Shown: positions 36,938-45,915, numbered from the stretch's first letter. The stretch: DNA of 64,000 bases from Bacteroidaceae bacterium (GCA_017938245.1 JAGBBX010000004.1:1-64000); one strand, 5' to 3'. Notes: a model not told the origin generated them from the letters alone. Program-made: numbers and translations.

Positions 36938-37948
36938 TTACTTCTTTGCTGCAATAGCCTGGTTGGCTGTGATGGCAATCATCATATATACATCCTCGAT
37001 TGAGCAACCGCGTGAGAGATCGTTGACGGGACGTGCGATACCCTGGAGTACTGGACCGATAGCCTCGGCACCACCCAAGCGCTGTACCAGCTTGTAGCCG
37101 ATGTTTCCTGCACCGAGGTCGGGGAATACAAGTACGTTAGCCTTACCTGCCACTGTTGAGCCGGGAGCCTTGCTTGCACCAACGAAGGGTACAAGAGCTG
37201 CATCGGCCTGAAGCTCACCGTCGAGGTCGAGGGCGGGGTCGAGTTCGTGTGCAAGGCGTGTAGCCTCGGTAACCTTGTCTACCATCTCGTGCTTAGCAGA
37301 ACCCTTTGTCGAGAAGCTGAGCATTGCAACGCGGGGCTGCTCGAAGCCTGCGATAGCCTTTGCTGTCTGTGCGGTACATACTGCAATCTGCGAGAGTTGG
37401 TTGGCATCGGGATTGGGAGTTACTGCAACGTCGGCAACGAAGAGTACGCCATCCTCGCCATACTCTTTGGCATTGGTAATCATCATCATAGCACCCGATA
37501 CGCAAGAGATTCCGGGAGTTGTCTTGATAATCTGCAATGCGGGACGAAGCACATTGCCTGTTGTGTTCAGTGCACCTGCCACCTGACCGTCGGCATCGCC
37601 ATTCTTAATGATGAGGCAACCGAGATAGAGAGGGTTGCAAACAAGTTTCTGTGCATCCTCGGGTGTCATACCCTTAGCCTTGCGAAGCTCGTAAAGAAGG
37701 GTTGCATACTTCTCTGCATCGGGGTTGTTGCAGGGGTCTATGATTGTTGCCTTTTCGATATTCTGCAAGCCGTGCTTCTGTGCAAGGGCAATAATCTCGT
37801 CCTTGTTTCCAAGAATGATAAGGTCGGCAATACCATCGGCAATAGCCTTGTCGGCTGCTTTAAGTGTACGCTCCTCGGTTCCTTCGGGGAGAACAATGCG
37901 CTGTCTGTCCTGACGTGCGCGCTCGATAAGATTCTTTATAACATCCAT
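36938..37948 (-). CDS. pta: Phosphate acetyltransferase
   Basis: A 336-aa enzyme that makes acetyl phosphate from acetyl-CoA and phosphate. It is the short form without the N-terminal regulatory domain. Motifs SCVSGAMMMITN and GSTVAGKANVLVFPDLGAGN are typical of the PTA family. The upstream region carries a tandem periodic element whose -7-like boxes point toward this gene (minus strand). Confidence 0.97.
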   Translation of the reverse strand: MDVIKNLIERARQDRQRIVLPEGTEERTLKAADKAIADGIADLIILGNKDEIIALAQKHGLQNIEKATIIDPCNNPDAEKYATLLYELRKAKGMTPEDAQKLVCNPLYLGCLIIKNGDADGQVAGALNTTGNVLRPALQIIKTTPGISCVSGAMMMITNAKEYGEDGVLFVADVAVTPNPDANQLSQIAVCTAQTAKAIAGFEQPRVAMLSFSTKGSAKHEMVDKVTEATRLAHELDPALDLDGELQADAALVPFVGASKAPGSTVAGKANVLVFPDLGAGNIGYKLVQRLGGAEAIGPVLQGIARPVNDLSRGCSIEDVYMMIAITANQAIAAKK

Positions 37949-38030
37949 AGTGATTATAATTATTTGTAATGTTGTTTTTCCTTCAACGGTGTCTGTGGGA
38001 TGTTATCTCGCAGGCATTTTATTACCATTC

Positions 38031-38203
38031 AAAGTTGGTGCAAACGAGCAAATGCAAAACTTGTTTTAGCATTTTCGGCGAGTGCCGCCCAACTTTGTTG
38101 TGGTTTTTACCACACAAAGTTGTTGCAAACGAGCAAATGCAAAGCTTGTTTTAGCATTTTCGGCGAGTGCCGCCCAACTTCGTGTGGTTTTTACCACACA
38201 AAG
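38031..38203 (-). repeat. Tandem periodic element upstream of pta (two units, 84-85 bp)
   Basis: Units begin at 38031 and 38116, with a partial third at 38200. On the minus strand each unit reads: AACTTTG box, hairpin TGTGGTAAAAACCACA (best in the unit near 38100), GGCACTCGCC (38077-38086), hairpin AAATGC-AAAAC/GTTTT-GCATTT (38050-38074), GCTCGTTTG. Region 37949-38253 holds no gene. Confidence 0.85.
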
Positions 38204-38253
38204 GTAGCAATTTTTTATATAAAGAAGTATCTTCGCACCGAATAAATTAATTT

Positions 38254-39108
38254 ATGTTACAGAATCTTTCATATAACAGCATTTCATTGGGCGAGGCTCG
38301 TCCGATTTTGCGTAATTTGTGGTGCGAATCATTTGGAGACAGCGAAGCGTTCGTAGATACTTTTCTCGACCTTTGCGCATCGGACGAGGTTCTTTATACG
38401 CTATCGTTGAATGGTCGCGTGGTGTCGGCACTCTATGCCTTGCCATATAAAATAGAATATAACGATGCCGTTAAGCCGATAGCTTACATATATGCCGTTG
38501 CAACCGACAAAGAATTTCGCGGAAAGGGACTTATGAGACATCTTATGTCGCAGATGCACCGTTCGTTGCAAGATAAAGGATACGCAGCAACTTTCCTGTT
38601 GCCATCATCGCCTTCGCTTGCAGACTATTATGCCTCTATGGGTTATCGGGTATGTGCCTGCCGCGATAGGATAACGCTGGAAGGTGGAGAGAGCATAGGA
38701 TATAAATACGAAAAATCTGACACTCTTAACGATGCAGCTTGCGTTTTTATAAAAAAACATTTGGCACAGCACGAGAATTTTATAATCCATCCAAAATGGT
38801 CATTGATGATGAATGTGGCGAGTTGCACGCTCTCGGGTGGCGGGCTTTTCCTTGCTAAAATAGACGAAGAGGTTGTTGCTGCTGCCTTTGTTACGATAGA
38901 AGAAGGCGCACCGTTACTGCTCGATATTCTCTATTGCGATGAAAAGGCAAAAAGTTCGCTTGTTGCTTATATATGTAAATGTTGTTCCGTCACATCGTTG
39001 CAGCTCCTTCATTGCAGTAAGAACGAAGGAGCACCATTTGCTATGGCGCTCCCATTCGATGATTCTTTTCCTACGTATTTAGACCTGCAACTGATGCTGG
39101 ACAAATAG
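38254..39108 (+). CDS. GNAT family N-acetyltransferase
   Basis: A 284-aa protein. The GNAT core is in the N-terminal half: VATDKEFRGKGLMRHLMSQM around residues 87-107 is the acetyl-CoA-binding motif A (RGKG). The C-terminal half is less clear and may be a second, diverged GNAT-like fold of the Eis type. The substrate is unknown. A TATCTTCG box at 38228-38235 is likely its promoter. Confidence 0.85.
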   Translation: MLQNLSYNSISLGEARPILRNLWCESFGDSEAFVDTFLDLCASDEVLYTLSLNGRVVSALYALPYKIEYNDAVKPIAYIYAVATDKEFRGKGLMRHLMSQMHRSLQDKGYAATFLLPSSPSLADYYASMGYRVCACRDRITLEGGESIGYKYEKSDTLNDAACVFIKKHLAQHENFIIHPKWSLMMNVASCTLSGGGLFLAKIDEEVVAAAFVTIEEGAPLLLDILYCDEKAKSSLVAYICKCCSVTSLQLLHCSKNEGAPFAMALPFDDSFPTYLDLQLMLDK

Positions 39109-39109
39109 T

Positions 39110-39724
39110 TTATATTGGGAACCATATAAACACTGCAACGTCCCACACTGCGTGTGATACAATTATTGCACCAAAGCGATTGGGGAAAAAGCGATACAGA
39201 ACTCCCCACGCTGCTCCCGCTACCATTGCAGCCATTGTCAGCATAAAGTTCAGCGACCCGGCATGCACAAGTGCGTATATGGCCGTTGTAACAATAAAAC
39301 CAATATTAGGATTCCATCGTTGCGATAGATTTTGCTGTATATATCCGCGCCAGAAAATTTCCTCGGCAGGGCCAATGAGAAAGAGCATAAGGACGGTGAG
39401 CTGCCACATCGATTCGCCATCCTTCATTCCGTAGATGAGGTCGACCTGCGGGCGGGCAAAATTAAACATCAACTGCGACAGCTTGTCACCAATCCAGAAA
39501 ACTCCCCATAGTGCCGCAGCAATGGCAATACCCAATAAAACATCTGTTGGTGTTAGTTTTACTCTTTTCCACCATCCCGGTGCAAAAATGGTTGCAAGGA
39601 TAGATAATGTGCAGGCCGAACCAGTCATCATCCACCAGAAGTTTACGTGTGGAGCCGTCCACGGACTGAACATAATAGTCCATAGGATAAATGCCAATAT
39701 TATTGTAAGAATTGTCTTTTTCAT
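39110..39724 (-). CDS. CPBP-family intramembrane protease
   Basis: A 204-aa membrane protein with about six hydrophobic segments. The CAAX-protease/bacteriocin-processing motif is GPAEEIFWRGYIQQ (EExxxR), with additional conserved His residues in ALVHAG and VSHAVWD. Family members cut membrane-proximal peptide bonds; the bacterial substrates are seldom known. It overlaps menA by 4 bp. Confidence 0.92.
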   Translation of the reverse strand: MKKTILTIILAFILWTIMFSPWTAPHVNFWWMMTGSACTLSILATIFAPGWWKRVKLTPTDVLLGIAIAAALWGVFWIGDKLSQLMFNFARPQVDLIYGMKDGESMWQLTVLMLFLIGPAEEIFWRGYIQQNLSQRWNPNIGFIVTTAIYALVHAGSLNFMLTMAAMVAGAAWGVLYRFFPNRFGAIIVSHAVWDVAVFIWFPI

Positions 39725-40614
39725 TGTGCGTATGTTGCTATAAAGAGTGACAGTGTAAGTAGCAGGCTGAACATTAGCTGTAGTTTTGCGGTCATCTCAT
39801 CGACTCCCCATAGTTGCTCGGCTCCCTCTTTGGGGAAACGCATTGCCTTGCGGGCATTATCTATTGCAGGCTTAAGTGCAAGAAGTACCAATAGTGCCCA
39901 CCAGGGGAATATTCCTGTTGCACAACCGCCAATAATCCATATAAAGGGTATAATAACCTCGGCGCAATAGACCGTTGCCGAGGCTTTCTCGCCAATGAGC
40001 ATTGCAAAAGTCTTTATATTGGCACGTCGGTCGTGCTCAATGTCACGTGCGTTGTTTGCGTGAAGTATGCCCACCGTAATAAGTCCAATCGGTACGGAAA
40101 GCCACAGCGCCTGTAAATGAAAATTACCTGTTGCTACATAGGAGGTTCCCAAAATAGGCAGTAGCGAATAGGTGAGGAAAATATCAACATCTCCAAGAGC
40201 GTGATATTTCAGCCAAGGGTAGAGTACTGTCAGCAAAAAGCCCGAAGCGCCAATATACAATGTCGGCAGCCCTGTTGTAGCGACTATCGCAAATCCCGAG
40301 ACCGATGCAAAAACAAGCAGTGCAAGCGATAGAGTACGAATCTCCTTAGGTTGGAACTCGCCACTTGTCAGTGATATTCCACCTATTGTTTCGTCGCTGT
40401 CGACCCCTTTTATATAATCAAAATAATCGCTTAGGGTATTACCTGCTGCGTGGAATACAATAATGTTTGCTATAGCCCATAATCCCATAGGCCAATTTAC
40501 ACTCACACCCATCCAATGCAGATAGGCTAATGTAACTAGTACCGGCATTGTCGATGCAGGGAACGACCAAGGGCGTGTCGCCAATAACCAACTTTTAAAA
40601 CTATGTTTCGACAT
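39721..40614 (-). CDS. menA: 1,4-dihydroxy-2-naphthoate polyprenyltransferase
   Basis: A 297-aa UbiA-type integral membrane prenyltransferase that attaches the polyprenyl tail in menaquinone synthesis. The first Asp-rich motif is NTLSDYFDYIKGVDSDE near residues 60-77 and the second is NNARDIEHDRRANIKT near 187-202. The length and sequence fit MenA better than other UbiA members. Menaquinone would serve the anaerobic fumarate reduction of this organism. It precedes the CPBP gene with a 4-bp overlap. Confidence 0.88.
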   Translation of the reverse strand: MSKHSFKSWLLATRPWSFPASTMPVLVTLAYLHWMGVSVNWPMGLWAIANIIVFHAAGNTLSDYFDYIKGVDSDETIGGISLTSGEFQPKEIRTLSLALLVFASVSGFAIVATTGLPTLYIGASGFLLTVLYPWLKYHALGDVDIFLTYSLLPILGTSYVATGNFHLQALWLSVPIGLITVGILHANNARDIEHDRRANIKTFAMLIGEKASATVYCAEVIIPFIWIIGGCATGIFPWWALLVLLALKPAIDNARKAMRFPKEGAEQLWGVDEMTAKLQLMFSLLLTLSLFIATYAQ

Positions 40615-40632
40615 AAACTGATATTTTCATTG

Positions 40633-41109
40633 TTATAACCAATCGGTGCAGTATCTCAGTGTAATGCTCTCTGATGTATCGTTACCTTCTATAATTACAT
40701 ATAGTGGTAACATACCTTGATTACTCTCCTCGCCCTGTTCTATCCACAATCTTTCACTAAATAGTTGGATTGTTTTGTCTAATACTTCTGATTCCTCTAT
40801 GAGTCCACGAATGAATTTATTATAAGGGTCACCATACGTGCCGTATTCTAGTATCTCTTCCTGGTTCGATAGATAGTTGCTGTGGTTTTGCTTTAGTGCT
40901 ACTATTTGTGAACGTCCGTTATTTAAGAATGTGAGGTGTACTGTGTAACTTTCCTTGTTGCACGATACTTTTGTGAGTTTAATATTGTCGATAATTACAG
41001 GCCAACAACTGTTTATCGAGTCGCAAAGAGCCTCTCTCTCGTTTTTTGTGACTTTTTGTGAGCAGGCTGCTATAAGTAATAATAGAAAATAAAACGGTAA
41101 TTTTTTCAT
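40633..41109 (-). CDS. Lipoprotein of unknown function
   Basis: A 158-aa protein. The ATG at 41109 places the lipobox LLLLIAAC directly after MKKLPFYF; an in-frame ATG at 41151 would add 14 basic residues and is less likely. No family is recognised in the mature part (NNGRSQIVALKQNHSNYL..). It is separated from menA by 18 bp. The promoter is marked by GTATCTTTGC on the minus strand near 41134-41143. Confidence 0.75.
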   Translation of the reverse strand: MKKLPFYFLLLLIAACSQKVTKNEREALCDSINSCWPVIIDNIKLTKVSCNKESYTVHLTFLNNGRSQIVALKQNHSNYLSNQEEILEYGTYGDPYNKFIRGLIEESEVLDKTIQLFSERLWIEQGEESNQGMLPLYVIIEGNDTSESITLRYCTDWL

Positions 41110-41133
41110 TACTTTTTCTTTATATGATTTACT

Positions 41134-41155
41134 TTTGCAAAGATACAACAAACGA
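41134..41155 (-). promoter_or_regulatory. Solo copy of the GCTCGTTTG-TATCTTTG module
   Basis: On the minus strand CGCTCGTTTGTTG is followed by TATCTTTGC, identical in layout to the end of the periodic units. It lies 25-45 bp upstream of the lipoprotein start at 41109, so it is likely the promoter of that gene. Confidence 0.6.
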
Positions 41156-41279
41156 GCGATAAGCGTGAAGCTTACTTTAATTATTCGCAGATTATTATTA
41201 AAACAGATGCAAAGTTCGTGCTTTTTATTTAATTTTGCATTATAAATAGCAGTTTATTATAAATACAAAAGACAATATT

Positions 41280-41687
41280 ATGAAAAAGATAGGCTTTCTG
41301 ATGATTCTCTCATCACTATTTTTTACAGCTTGTAAAAGTGATTTTGTTGGCGAACAGACACCCTCCGAGGTTGCCCTTAGCGTGTTCAATGGACTTATTA
41401 CAGGAGATACAGCAGCAATAAAGAGGAATATTTATATTACCGATGAGATTCAGCGTGCGACATTCAACGACTACTTTAGAATTGCGGCAGCATCGAGCCA
41501 GTATATGGAAACAACAGCCAATTATAAACCTGTATATAATATCGTAAGTGAAACGATAGACGGCAATGATGCCGAGGTGGTACTCACAACAAAAAACATC
41601 AGCGGACAAAACGTCCGTATCACAGTGAAACTACTTGTCGACGAAGGGCGCTGGAAAGTTGATGGCGACCACGGAGTGTGGCATTGA
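41280..41687 (+). CDS. DUF4878-like lipoprotein
   Basis: A 135-aa protein with a lipobox FFTACKS (Cys near residue 18). The mature region (PSEVALSVFNGLITGD, ..VLTTKNISGQ.. ..VDEGRWKVDG) resembles the NTF2-like DUF4878 fold found in Bacteroidales lipoproteins. Its function is unknown. TAATTTTG at 41230-41237 is a likely -7 box. Confidence 0.8.
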   Translation: MKKIGFLMILSSLFFTACKSDFVGEQTPSEVALSVFNGLITGDTAAIKRNIYITDEIQRATFNDYFRIAAASSQYMETTANYKPVYNIVSETIDGNDAEVVLTTKNISGQNVRITVKLLVDEGRWKVDGDHGVWH

Positions 41688-41795
41688 TTTTCTGTTTGTT
41701 AAGGAACAGAAGTTTATTCAGAAAGAATAAAAACGCATTACCGCATTGTATCCTGAATATAATTATATGTAACTCATATTTTATCTGGAACTAAA

Positions 41796-41828
41796 AAAGC
41801 CAACTTACCCGTATGGTAGGTTGGCTTT
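41796..41828. terminator. Hairpin terminator after the DUF4878 gene
   Basis: A 14-bp stem (AAAGCCAACTTACC with its complement, one G-U pair) with an A-run before and a short T-run after. Confidence 0.75.
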
Positions 41829-41865
41829 TATATTTATAGCAGGGAACAATATTTATCAAAAAGGG

Positions 41866-41930
41866 CTTTTGTCTACTTTTCGTCGGCACGAAAAGTAGGA
41901 GAAAAATAACAATTAAAGGCTGAATTTAGC
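41866..41930. repeat. Copy 2 of the CTACTTTTCGT element, inverted
   Basis: CTACTTTTCGT (41873-41883) pairs with ACGAAAAGTAG (41888-41898), and the neighbouring AATAACAATTAAAGGCTGAATTTAGC matches the 25911-25974 copy as its reverse complement. The two copies are about 16 kb apart. Confidence 0.85.
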
Positions 41931-42058
41931 AAACAAGCCTAAATGAGAGACTGAAAAAGTTTTACCGGACACCAATAATATTCTTTAAGATTGACTAAAG
42001 AAAAATTTTTAAAAGAAAAATCTCTTATAAATCAAAGATTTACAAGAGATTAATATAG

Positions 42059-42144
42059 TACTCGAAGCGGGACTTGAACCCGCACGGCGTTTAAATGCCA
42101 AAGGATTTTAAGTCCTTCGTGTCTACCGATTCCACCATTCGAGC
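42059..42144 (-). tRNA. tRNA-Leu (anticodon UAA)
   Basis: On the minus strand an 86-nt tRNA: acceptor GCTCGAA pairs with TTCGAGT, anticodon stem AAGGA/TCCTT around loop CTTAAAA with anticodon TAA, a long class II variable arm (GCATTTAAACGC) and a TpsiC arm with GGTTCAAGTCC. Leucine UAA identity follows from the anticodon and long arm. The CCA end is not encoded. Confidence 0.95.
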
Positions 42145-42358
42145 AACCTTAAAAGTTACCGCCGAAGCCGGAGTCCTTTACCATTGCAACAACGATAACG
42201 GCTGCAAAGATAAGGCTTTTTGCGTTAATTTCAAAAAGTTTCTTTACTAATTTGAAAAAGCCTCGGCAATAAATGCAGTCAGAAACAGTCAAAAACAGTT
42301 CTGCACAGAACTTATTTCAATAATTTCGATAGTCTCTGCTGTCCTTCTTTCTTTCATC

Positions 42359-42862
42359 TTAGTTCTGCACTGTTATAAAGGTTCCGGCTGTGTGTACACG
42401 GTAGCGCCACAATATGCGCGATTTTCCCTCGATTGGTATTCCGCCGCAGTTTAGGTCGTAGACGCAGTCGCAGTTGGTACAAGTGGCAAGCCCTGTATTA
42501 TCAATCTTCAGACGGTAGCGTGCCATATCGCAGTTGGGGCAGGCGAGGTCGTAGGCCCATATTCTGCCATCTTCCATCGATGGGGTACCGATGATAAGTC
42601 CGCCAAGGCCATAGTAGAACCTCTGTCGTGCTTCGCTCTCGGTAAGATGCCTGGTGTGTGTAACGCCTTGCGCATCGGTTACCTCGTACGAGGTTGAACT
42701 TTTGCGCCTTACTGTTATAAACTGCCCGTAGCTGCTTGCTTGGTTAAAGGGGTGGAACGACATATCACAGGTGAAGAATACCGAGTAGCCCGAGTAGGGC
42801 GATTCGGTCTCGCACGATAAAGTGGTCAGGGCTATGATTAGCAGTGCAAAAAACTTTTTCAT
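42359..42862 (-). CDS. Lipoprotein with two CxxC pairs
   Basis: A 167-aa protein. The start at 42862 gives MKKFFALLIIALTTLSC with the lipidated Cys at 17. Two motifs, CPNCDMARY and CTNCDCVYDLNC, about 20 residues apart, resemble a zinc-ribbon or a Rieske-like knuckle. No His ligands of a classic Rieske box are seen, so a zinc-ribbon-like site is preferred. Function unknown; it is the next gene on the minus strand after argH. Confidence 0.7.
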   Translation of the reverse strand: MKKFFALLIIALTTLSCETESPYSGYSVFFTCDMSFHPFNQASSYGQFITVRRKSSTSYEVTDAQGVTHTRHLTESEARQRFYYGLGGLIIGTPSMEDGRIWAYDLACPNCDMARYRLKIDNTGLATCTNCDCVYDLNCGGIPIEGKSRILWRYRVHTAGTFITVQN

Positions 42863-42884
42863 ATTCTCTCTCTCTTTACAATCT

Positions 42885-42929
42885 AAAAAACGCAAGGTGA
42901 TGGCAATTATTGTTTAACAACCTTGCGTT
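42885..42929 (-). terminator. Intrinsic terminator after argH
   Basis: AACGCAAGGT (42889-42898) and ACCTTGCGTT (42920-42929) form a 10-bp stem, followed on the minus strand by six T residues. It lies just downstream of argH. Confidence 0.8.
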
Positions 42930-42950
42930 AACTGTTTTTAGCCCTTGTTA

Positions 42951-44291
42951 TTATCGTCCGAGCAGATGTGCTTCGGCTGTGTCGATGCGTGAGAAGTCCA
43001 TACTGCCGTAGATGCTGTTCATAAGTTCTGTTATCTGTTCGTTGCACAGGTTACCGATGCTGCCCTCGTGTGTGTGAGATATATTTTTGTTGGCGTGGAA
43101 TGTGCCGGCTTCAATCTCAAGACCTACCTTTTTATAAGCATCGCGGAAGGGCATTCCCTCGGCTGCCAGACGGTTCACCTCCTCGACGCTGAACATCGGG
43201 TCGTAGCGGTTGTCGTCCAAGATATGCTCGTTAACCTCAATACGCTCTATGATATAGTTTGCCATACGCAGGCAATCTTTCAGCTCCTCGAAGGCGGGTA
43301 GGAATACCTCTTTTATCATCTGCAGGTCGCGGAAGTAGCCTACGGGCAGGTTGTTCATAATAAGGATGATATCTGTAGGAAGTGCTTGCAGACGGTTGCA
43401 CTTTGCACGTAGTAATTCGAATACGTCGGGGTTCTTCTTGTGTGGCATAATGCTGCTGCCTGTGGTGCACTCGGCGGGCAGTTTTACGAACCCGAAATTC
43501 TGTGAGTTGAACATACAGGCATCGAATGCCATTTTTGCCAATGTGCCGGCAACGCTCGCAAGGGCGTATGCCACATTGCGCTCGCATTTTCCGCGTCCCA
43601 TCTGTGCATACACTACATTGTAGTTCATTGTGTCGAATGCCAACAAGTTGGTGGTGAGGGTGCGGTCGAGGGGGAACGACGAGCCGTATCCTGCTGCCGA
43701 GCCCAATGGGTTGCGGTTGCACATACGGTAGGCTGCCTGAAGAAAGAGCATATCATCGGCAAGGCTCTCGGCGTATGCTCCGAACCATAATCCGAACGAC
43801 GAGGGCATTGCCACTTGCAGGTGGGTGTATCCGGGCATAAGCACATCTTTGTGGCGGTTGCTCTGTGCTATAAGACTGTCGAAGAGTAGCTTGACGGCTT
43901 CGCACACAAGACGCAACTCGTGACGTGTGAACAATTTAAGGTCGAGCAGCACTTGGTCGTTGCGCGAACGTCCACTGTGTATCTTCTTTCCTGTGTCGCC
44001 AAGCTTGCGGGTGAGCATCAACTCTACTTGTGAGTGCACATCTTCTACTCCCTCTTCGATGATAAACTCGCCATTCTCGGCAAGCGAATATATCTCGCGC
44101 AGCTCTTTGTGCAGCTCCTCGGTCTCCTCTTTTGTGAGCATTCCTATTGTCTGCAACATTGCACTATGGGCGATTGAACCTAATATATCGTAGCGGGCCA
44201 ACAGCAGGTCGAGTTCGCGGTCTTTACCAACGGTGAAACGCTCAATTTCGGGGTTTGTGGTGCTGTTCTTGTCCCAAAGTTTTTTTGCCAT
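42951..44291 (-). CDS. argH: Argininosuccinate lyase
   Basis: A 446-aa fumarase/aspartase-superfamily enzyme: argininosuccinate to arginine and fumarate. The superfamily signature GSSIMPHKKNP is present near residue 278, with conserved SGRSRNDQV (residues 107-115) that binds substrate. No other arg gene is nearby. It is the last step of arginine synthesis. Confidence 0.98.
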   Translation of the reverse strand: MAKKLWDKNSTTNPEIERFTVGKDRELDLLLARYDILGSIAHSAMLQTIGMLTKEETEELHKELREIYSLAENGEFIIEEGVEDVHSQVELMLTRKLGDTGKKIHSGRSRNDQVLLDLKLFTRHELRLVCEAVKLLFDSLIAQSNRHKDVLMPGYTHLQVAMPSSFGLWFGAYAESLADDMLFLQAAYRMCNRNPLGSAAGYGSSFPLDRTLTTNLLAFDTMNYNVVYAQMGRGKCERNVAYALASVAGTLAKMAFDACMFNSQNFGFVKLPAECTTGSSIMPHKKNPDVFELLRAKCNRLQALPTDIILIMNNLPVGYFRDLQMIKEVFLPAFEELKDCLRMANYIIERIEVNEHILDDNRYDPMFSVEEVNRLAAEGMPFRDAYKKVGLEIEAGTFHANKNISHTHEGSIGNLCNEQITELMNSIYGSMDFSRIDTAEAHLLGR

Positions 44292-44326
44292 AATTATTAT
44301 ATGTTATGTTCCTATGATGTTTGAAA

Positions 44327-44358
44327 TGCCTGCAAACCCATAATAGGGCCTGCAGGCA
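44327..44358. terminator. Hairpin between argH and the SRPBCC gene
   Basis: TGCCTGCA (44327-44334) and TGCAGGCA (44351-44358), with an inner CCC/GGG, form a stem. The T-run is weak, so it may be a terminator for the SRPBCC gene or only an mRNA structure. Confidence 0.5.
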
Positions 44359-44386
44359 GTCTCTTTTGTATGCTTTAAGGTGGCTC

Positions 44387-44797
44387 TTAATACTGAACCA
44401 TAGCCAATGTGTCGGCAATCTTTTCGAGTCCCTCTTTCAGCGGTTTTTCAATCATACCGCGCAGCATAAAGTTAAGTTCGGCTTTTGCCACTACGCGCAT
44501 CTTTGATGCTTCGCTACCGTCGGGGATAATCTGTATCCACATATTTACGGGGATAGGTGAGCCTACTGCCTCGAACTTTATACATTTGGGTTCTTCGCGT
44601 TCAACTACTTTTATGGTGACTTTGCCGATAGGGGGAATGTCTACTGTCGCCTGGTCGTGGTCGAAAGTAAACTCCTTTACCTTGTCCTCGGGTAATTTGC
44701 CTTTAAGCGCTTCAAGGTTGTTCAGGTCCTCCAATTTGGCGTATACTCGCTCCTGTGAGTAGGGTATCTGTTTTACGCTGCTCTCGTATTGAGTCAT
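44387..44797 (-). CDS. SRPBCC-fold (START-like) protein
   Basis: A 136-aa protein of the polyketide cyclase/START-like fold, a helix-grip pocket for hydrophobic ligands. Seen: VKQIPYSQERVYAKLEDLNNLEALK at the start and SKMRVVAKAELNFMLRGMIEKPLKEGLEKIADTLA at the end. No ligand can be assigned. It lies 20 bp after pyrE on the same strand. Confidence 0.85.
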   Translation of the reverse strand: MTQYESSVKQIPYSQERVYAKLEDLNNLEALKGKLPEDKVKEFTFDHDQATVDIPPIGKVTIKVVEREEPKCIKFEAVGSPIPVNMWIQIIPDGSEASKMRVVAKAELNFMLRGMIEKPLKEGLEKIADTLAMVQY

Positions 44798-44817
44798 AAA
44801 TATATGTTATGTGGTTG

Positions 44818-45462
44818 TTACTTAAGGTCGTTTCTCCACTCCGAGGGGTTGGCACGCCACTCTTTCAGTGTGGGCATAACATCCTCGGTGATGTATCCAG
44901 TTGTCTTTGCAGCCTCGAGCACCGCCTCGTAGTCGGTAAGGGTAATAAGTCTTACACCTGCCTGTGCAAATGCCTCCTCGGCAACGCTGAATCCGTATGT
45001 GAACGATGCAACCATACCAACAACCTCAACGCCTGCTGCACGCAGTGCCTCAACGGCTCTAAGGCTGCTTAGTCCTGTTGATACAAGGTCCTCGACTACG
45101 ATAACCTTTGCACCGGGCTGAATGTCGCCCTCAATCTGGTTGCCCAGGCCGTGATCTTTTGCCTTGGGACGTACATATACGAAAGGCTTACCAAGCTCCT
45201 CGGCTACAAGGGCACCCTGTGCAATGGCGCCTGTGGCAACGCCTGCAACGGTGTCGGCCTCGGGGAACTCCTCAAGGATAAGGTTGGCAAGACCTAGTTT
45301 CACGCGTGTGCGCAACTCGGGAAACGAGAGTGTCTTGCGGTTGTCGCAATAGAAGGGTGATTTCCATCCTGATGCCCAAGTGAAAGGCTGCTCGGGTTGT
45401 AACTTAACTGCCTTAATCTTTAGCAGCTCGGCTGCCATAATAACTTTTGACTTGTTTGACAT
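44818..45462 (-). CDS. pyrE: Orotate phosphoribosyltransferase
   Basis: A 214-aa enzyme that transfers ribose-5-phosphate from PRPP to orotate in pyrimidine synthesis. The PRPP motif is VIVVEDLVSTGLSS near residues 115-128, and the loop KDHGLGNQIEG is the flexible catalytic hood. It heads the pyrE-SRPBCC pair. Confidence 0.97.
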   Translation of the reverse strand: MSNKSKVIMAAELLKIKAVKLQPEQPFTWASGWKSPFYCDNRKTLSFPELRTRVKLGLANLILEEFPEADTVAGVATGAIAQGALVAEELGKPFVYVRPKAKDHGLGNQIEGDIQPGAKVIVVEDLVSTGLSSLRAVEALRAAGVEVVGMVASFTYGFSVAEEAFAQAGVRLITLTDYEAVLEAAKTTGYITEDVMPTLKEWRANPSEWRNDLK

Positions 45463-45552
45463 ATTCTTGTGTGTTTTAAATTATTAATCATATTTATTGT
45501 GCGAATATACATCTATTTTGTGTAAAACAAACGGCTTGGGCACAAAAATTTT

Positions 45553-45891
45553 CTATTTGGTTTGGGTGTAACCCTCTTGCTTAAGTATCTCAACTACTCG
45601 TGGCTTAAAGTCGCCTTGAACGATAATCTCGCCATCCTTTGCCGAACCGCCCACTCCGCAGCGGGTCTTAAGCAGTCGGGCAAGCTCTTTGAGGTCGTCG
45701 TCGCTGCCTACGAAATTCTTTACTAAGGTTACGGTTTTTCCGCCTCTATGGTTCTTCTCGATGCTAACACGCAGTTTCTGTTGCTGCTTGGGAAGTGTTT
45801 CAATTTCCTCCTTTTCATCGGTGGAATATTGAAAATCGGGGTTGGTCGAGTAGACGACATTCAGTCTTGATTTCCAATCGTTGTTTGCCAT
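45553..45891 (-). CDS. SUI1/YciH-family translation factor
   Basis: A 112-aa protein with an SUI1 fold: LRVSIEKNHRGGKTVTLVKNF then LLKTRCGVGGSAKDGEIIVQGD. Homologues are eIF1-like; E. coli YciH can discriminate initiation complexes under stress, but its physiological role is unsettled. It is upstream of pyrE and in the same direction, 90 bp away. Confidence 0.93.
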   Translation of the reverse strand: MANNDWKSRLNVVYSTNPDFQYSTDEKEEIETLPKQQQKLRVSIEKNHRGGKTVTLVKNFVGSDDDLKELARLLKTRCGVGGSAKDGEIIVQGDFKPRVVEILKQEGYTQTK

Positions 45892-45915
45892 ATATCTTGT
45901 TTAATGTTATTCTTT

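Noticed and set aside
37247-37969. 240-aa plus-strand frame opposite pta
   Set aside because: Shadow of pta; Cys-rich and without recognisable features.
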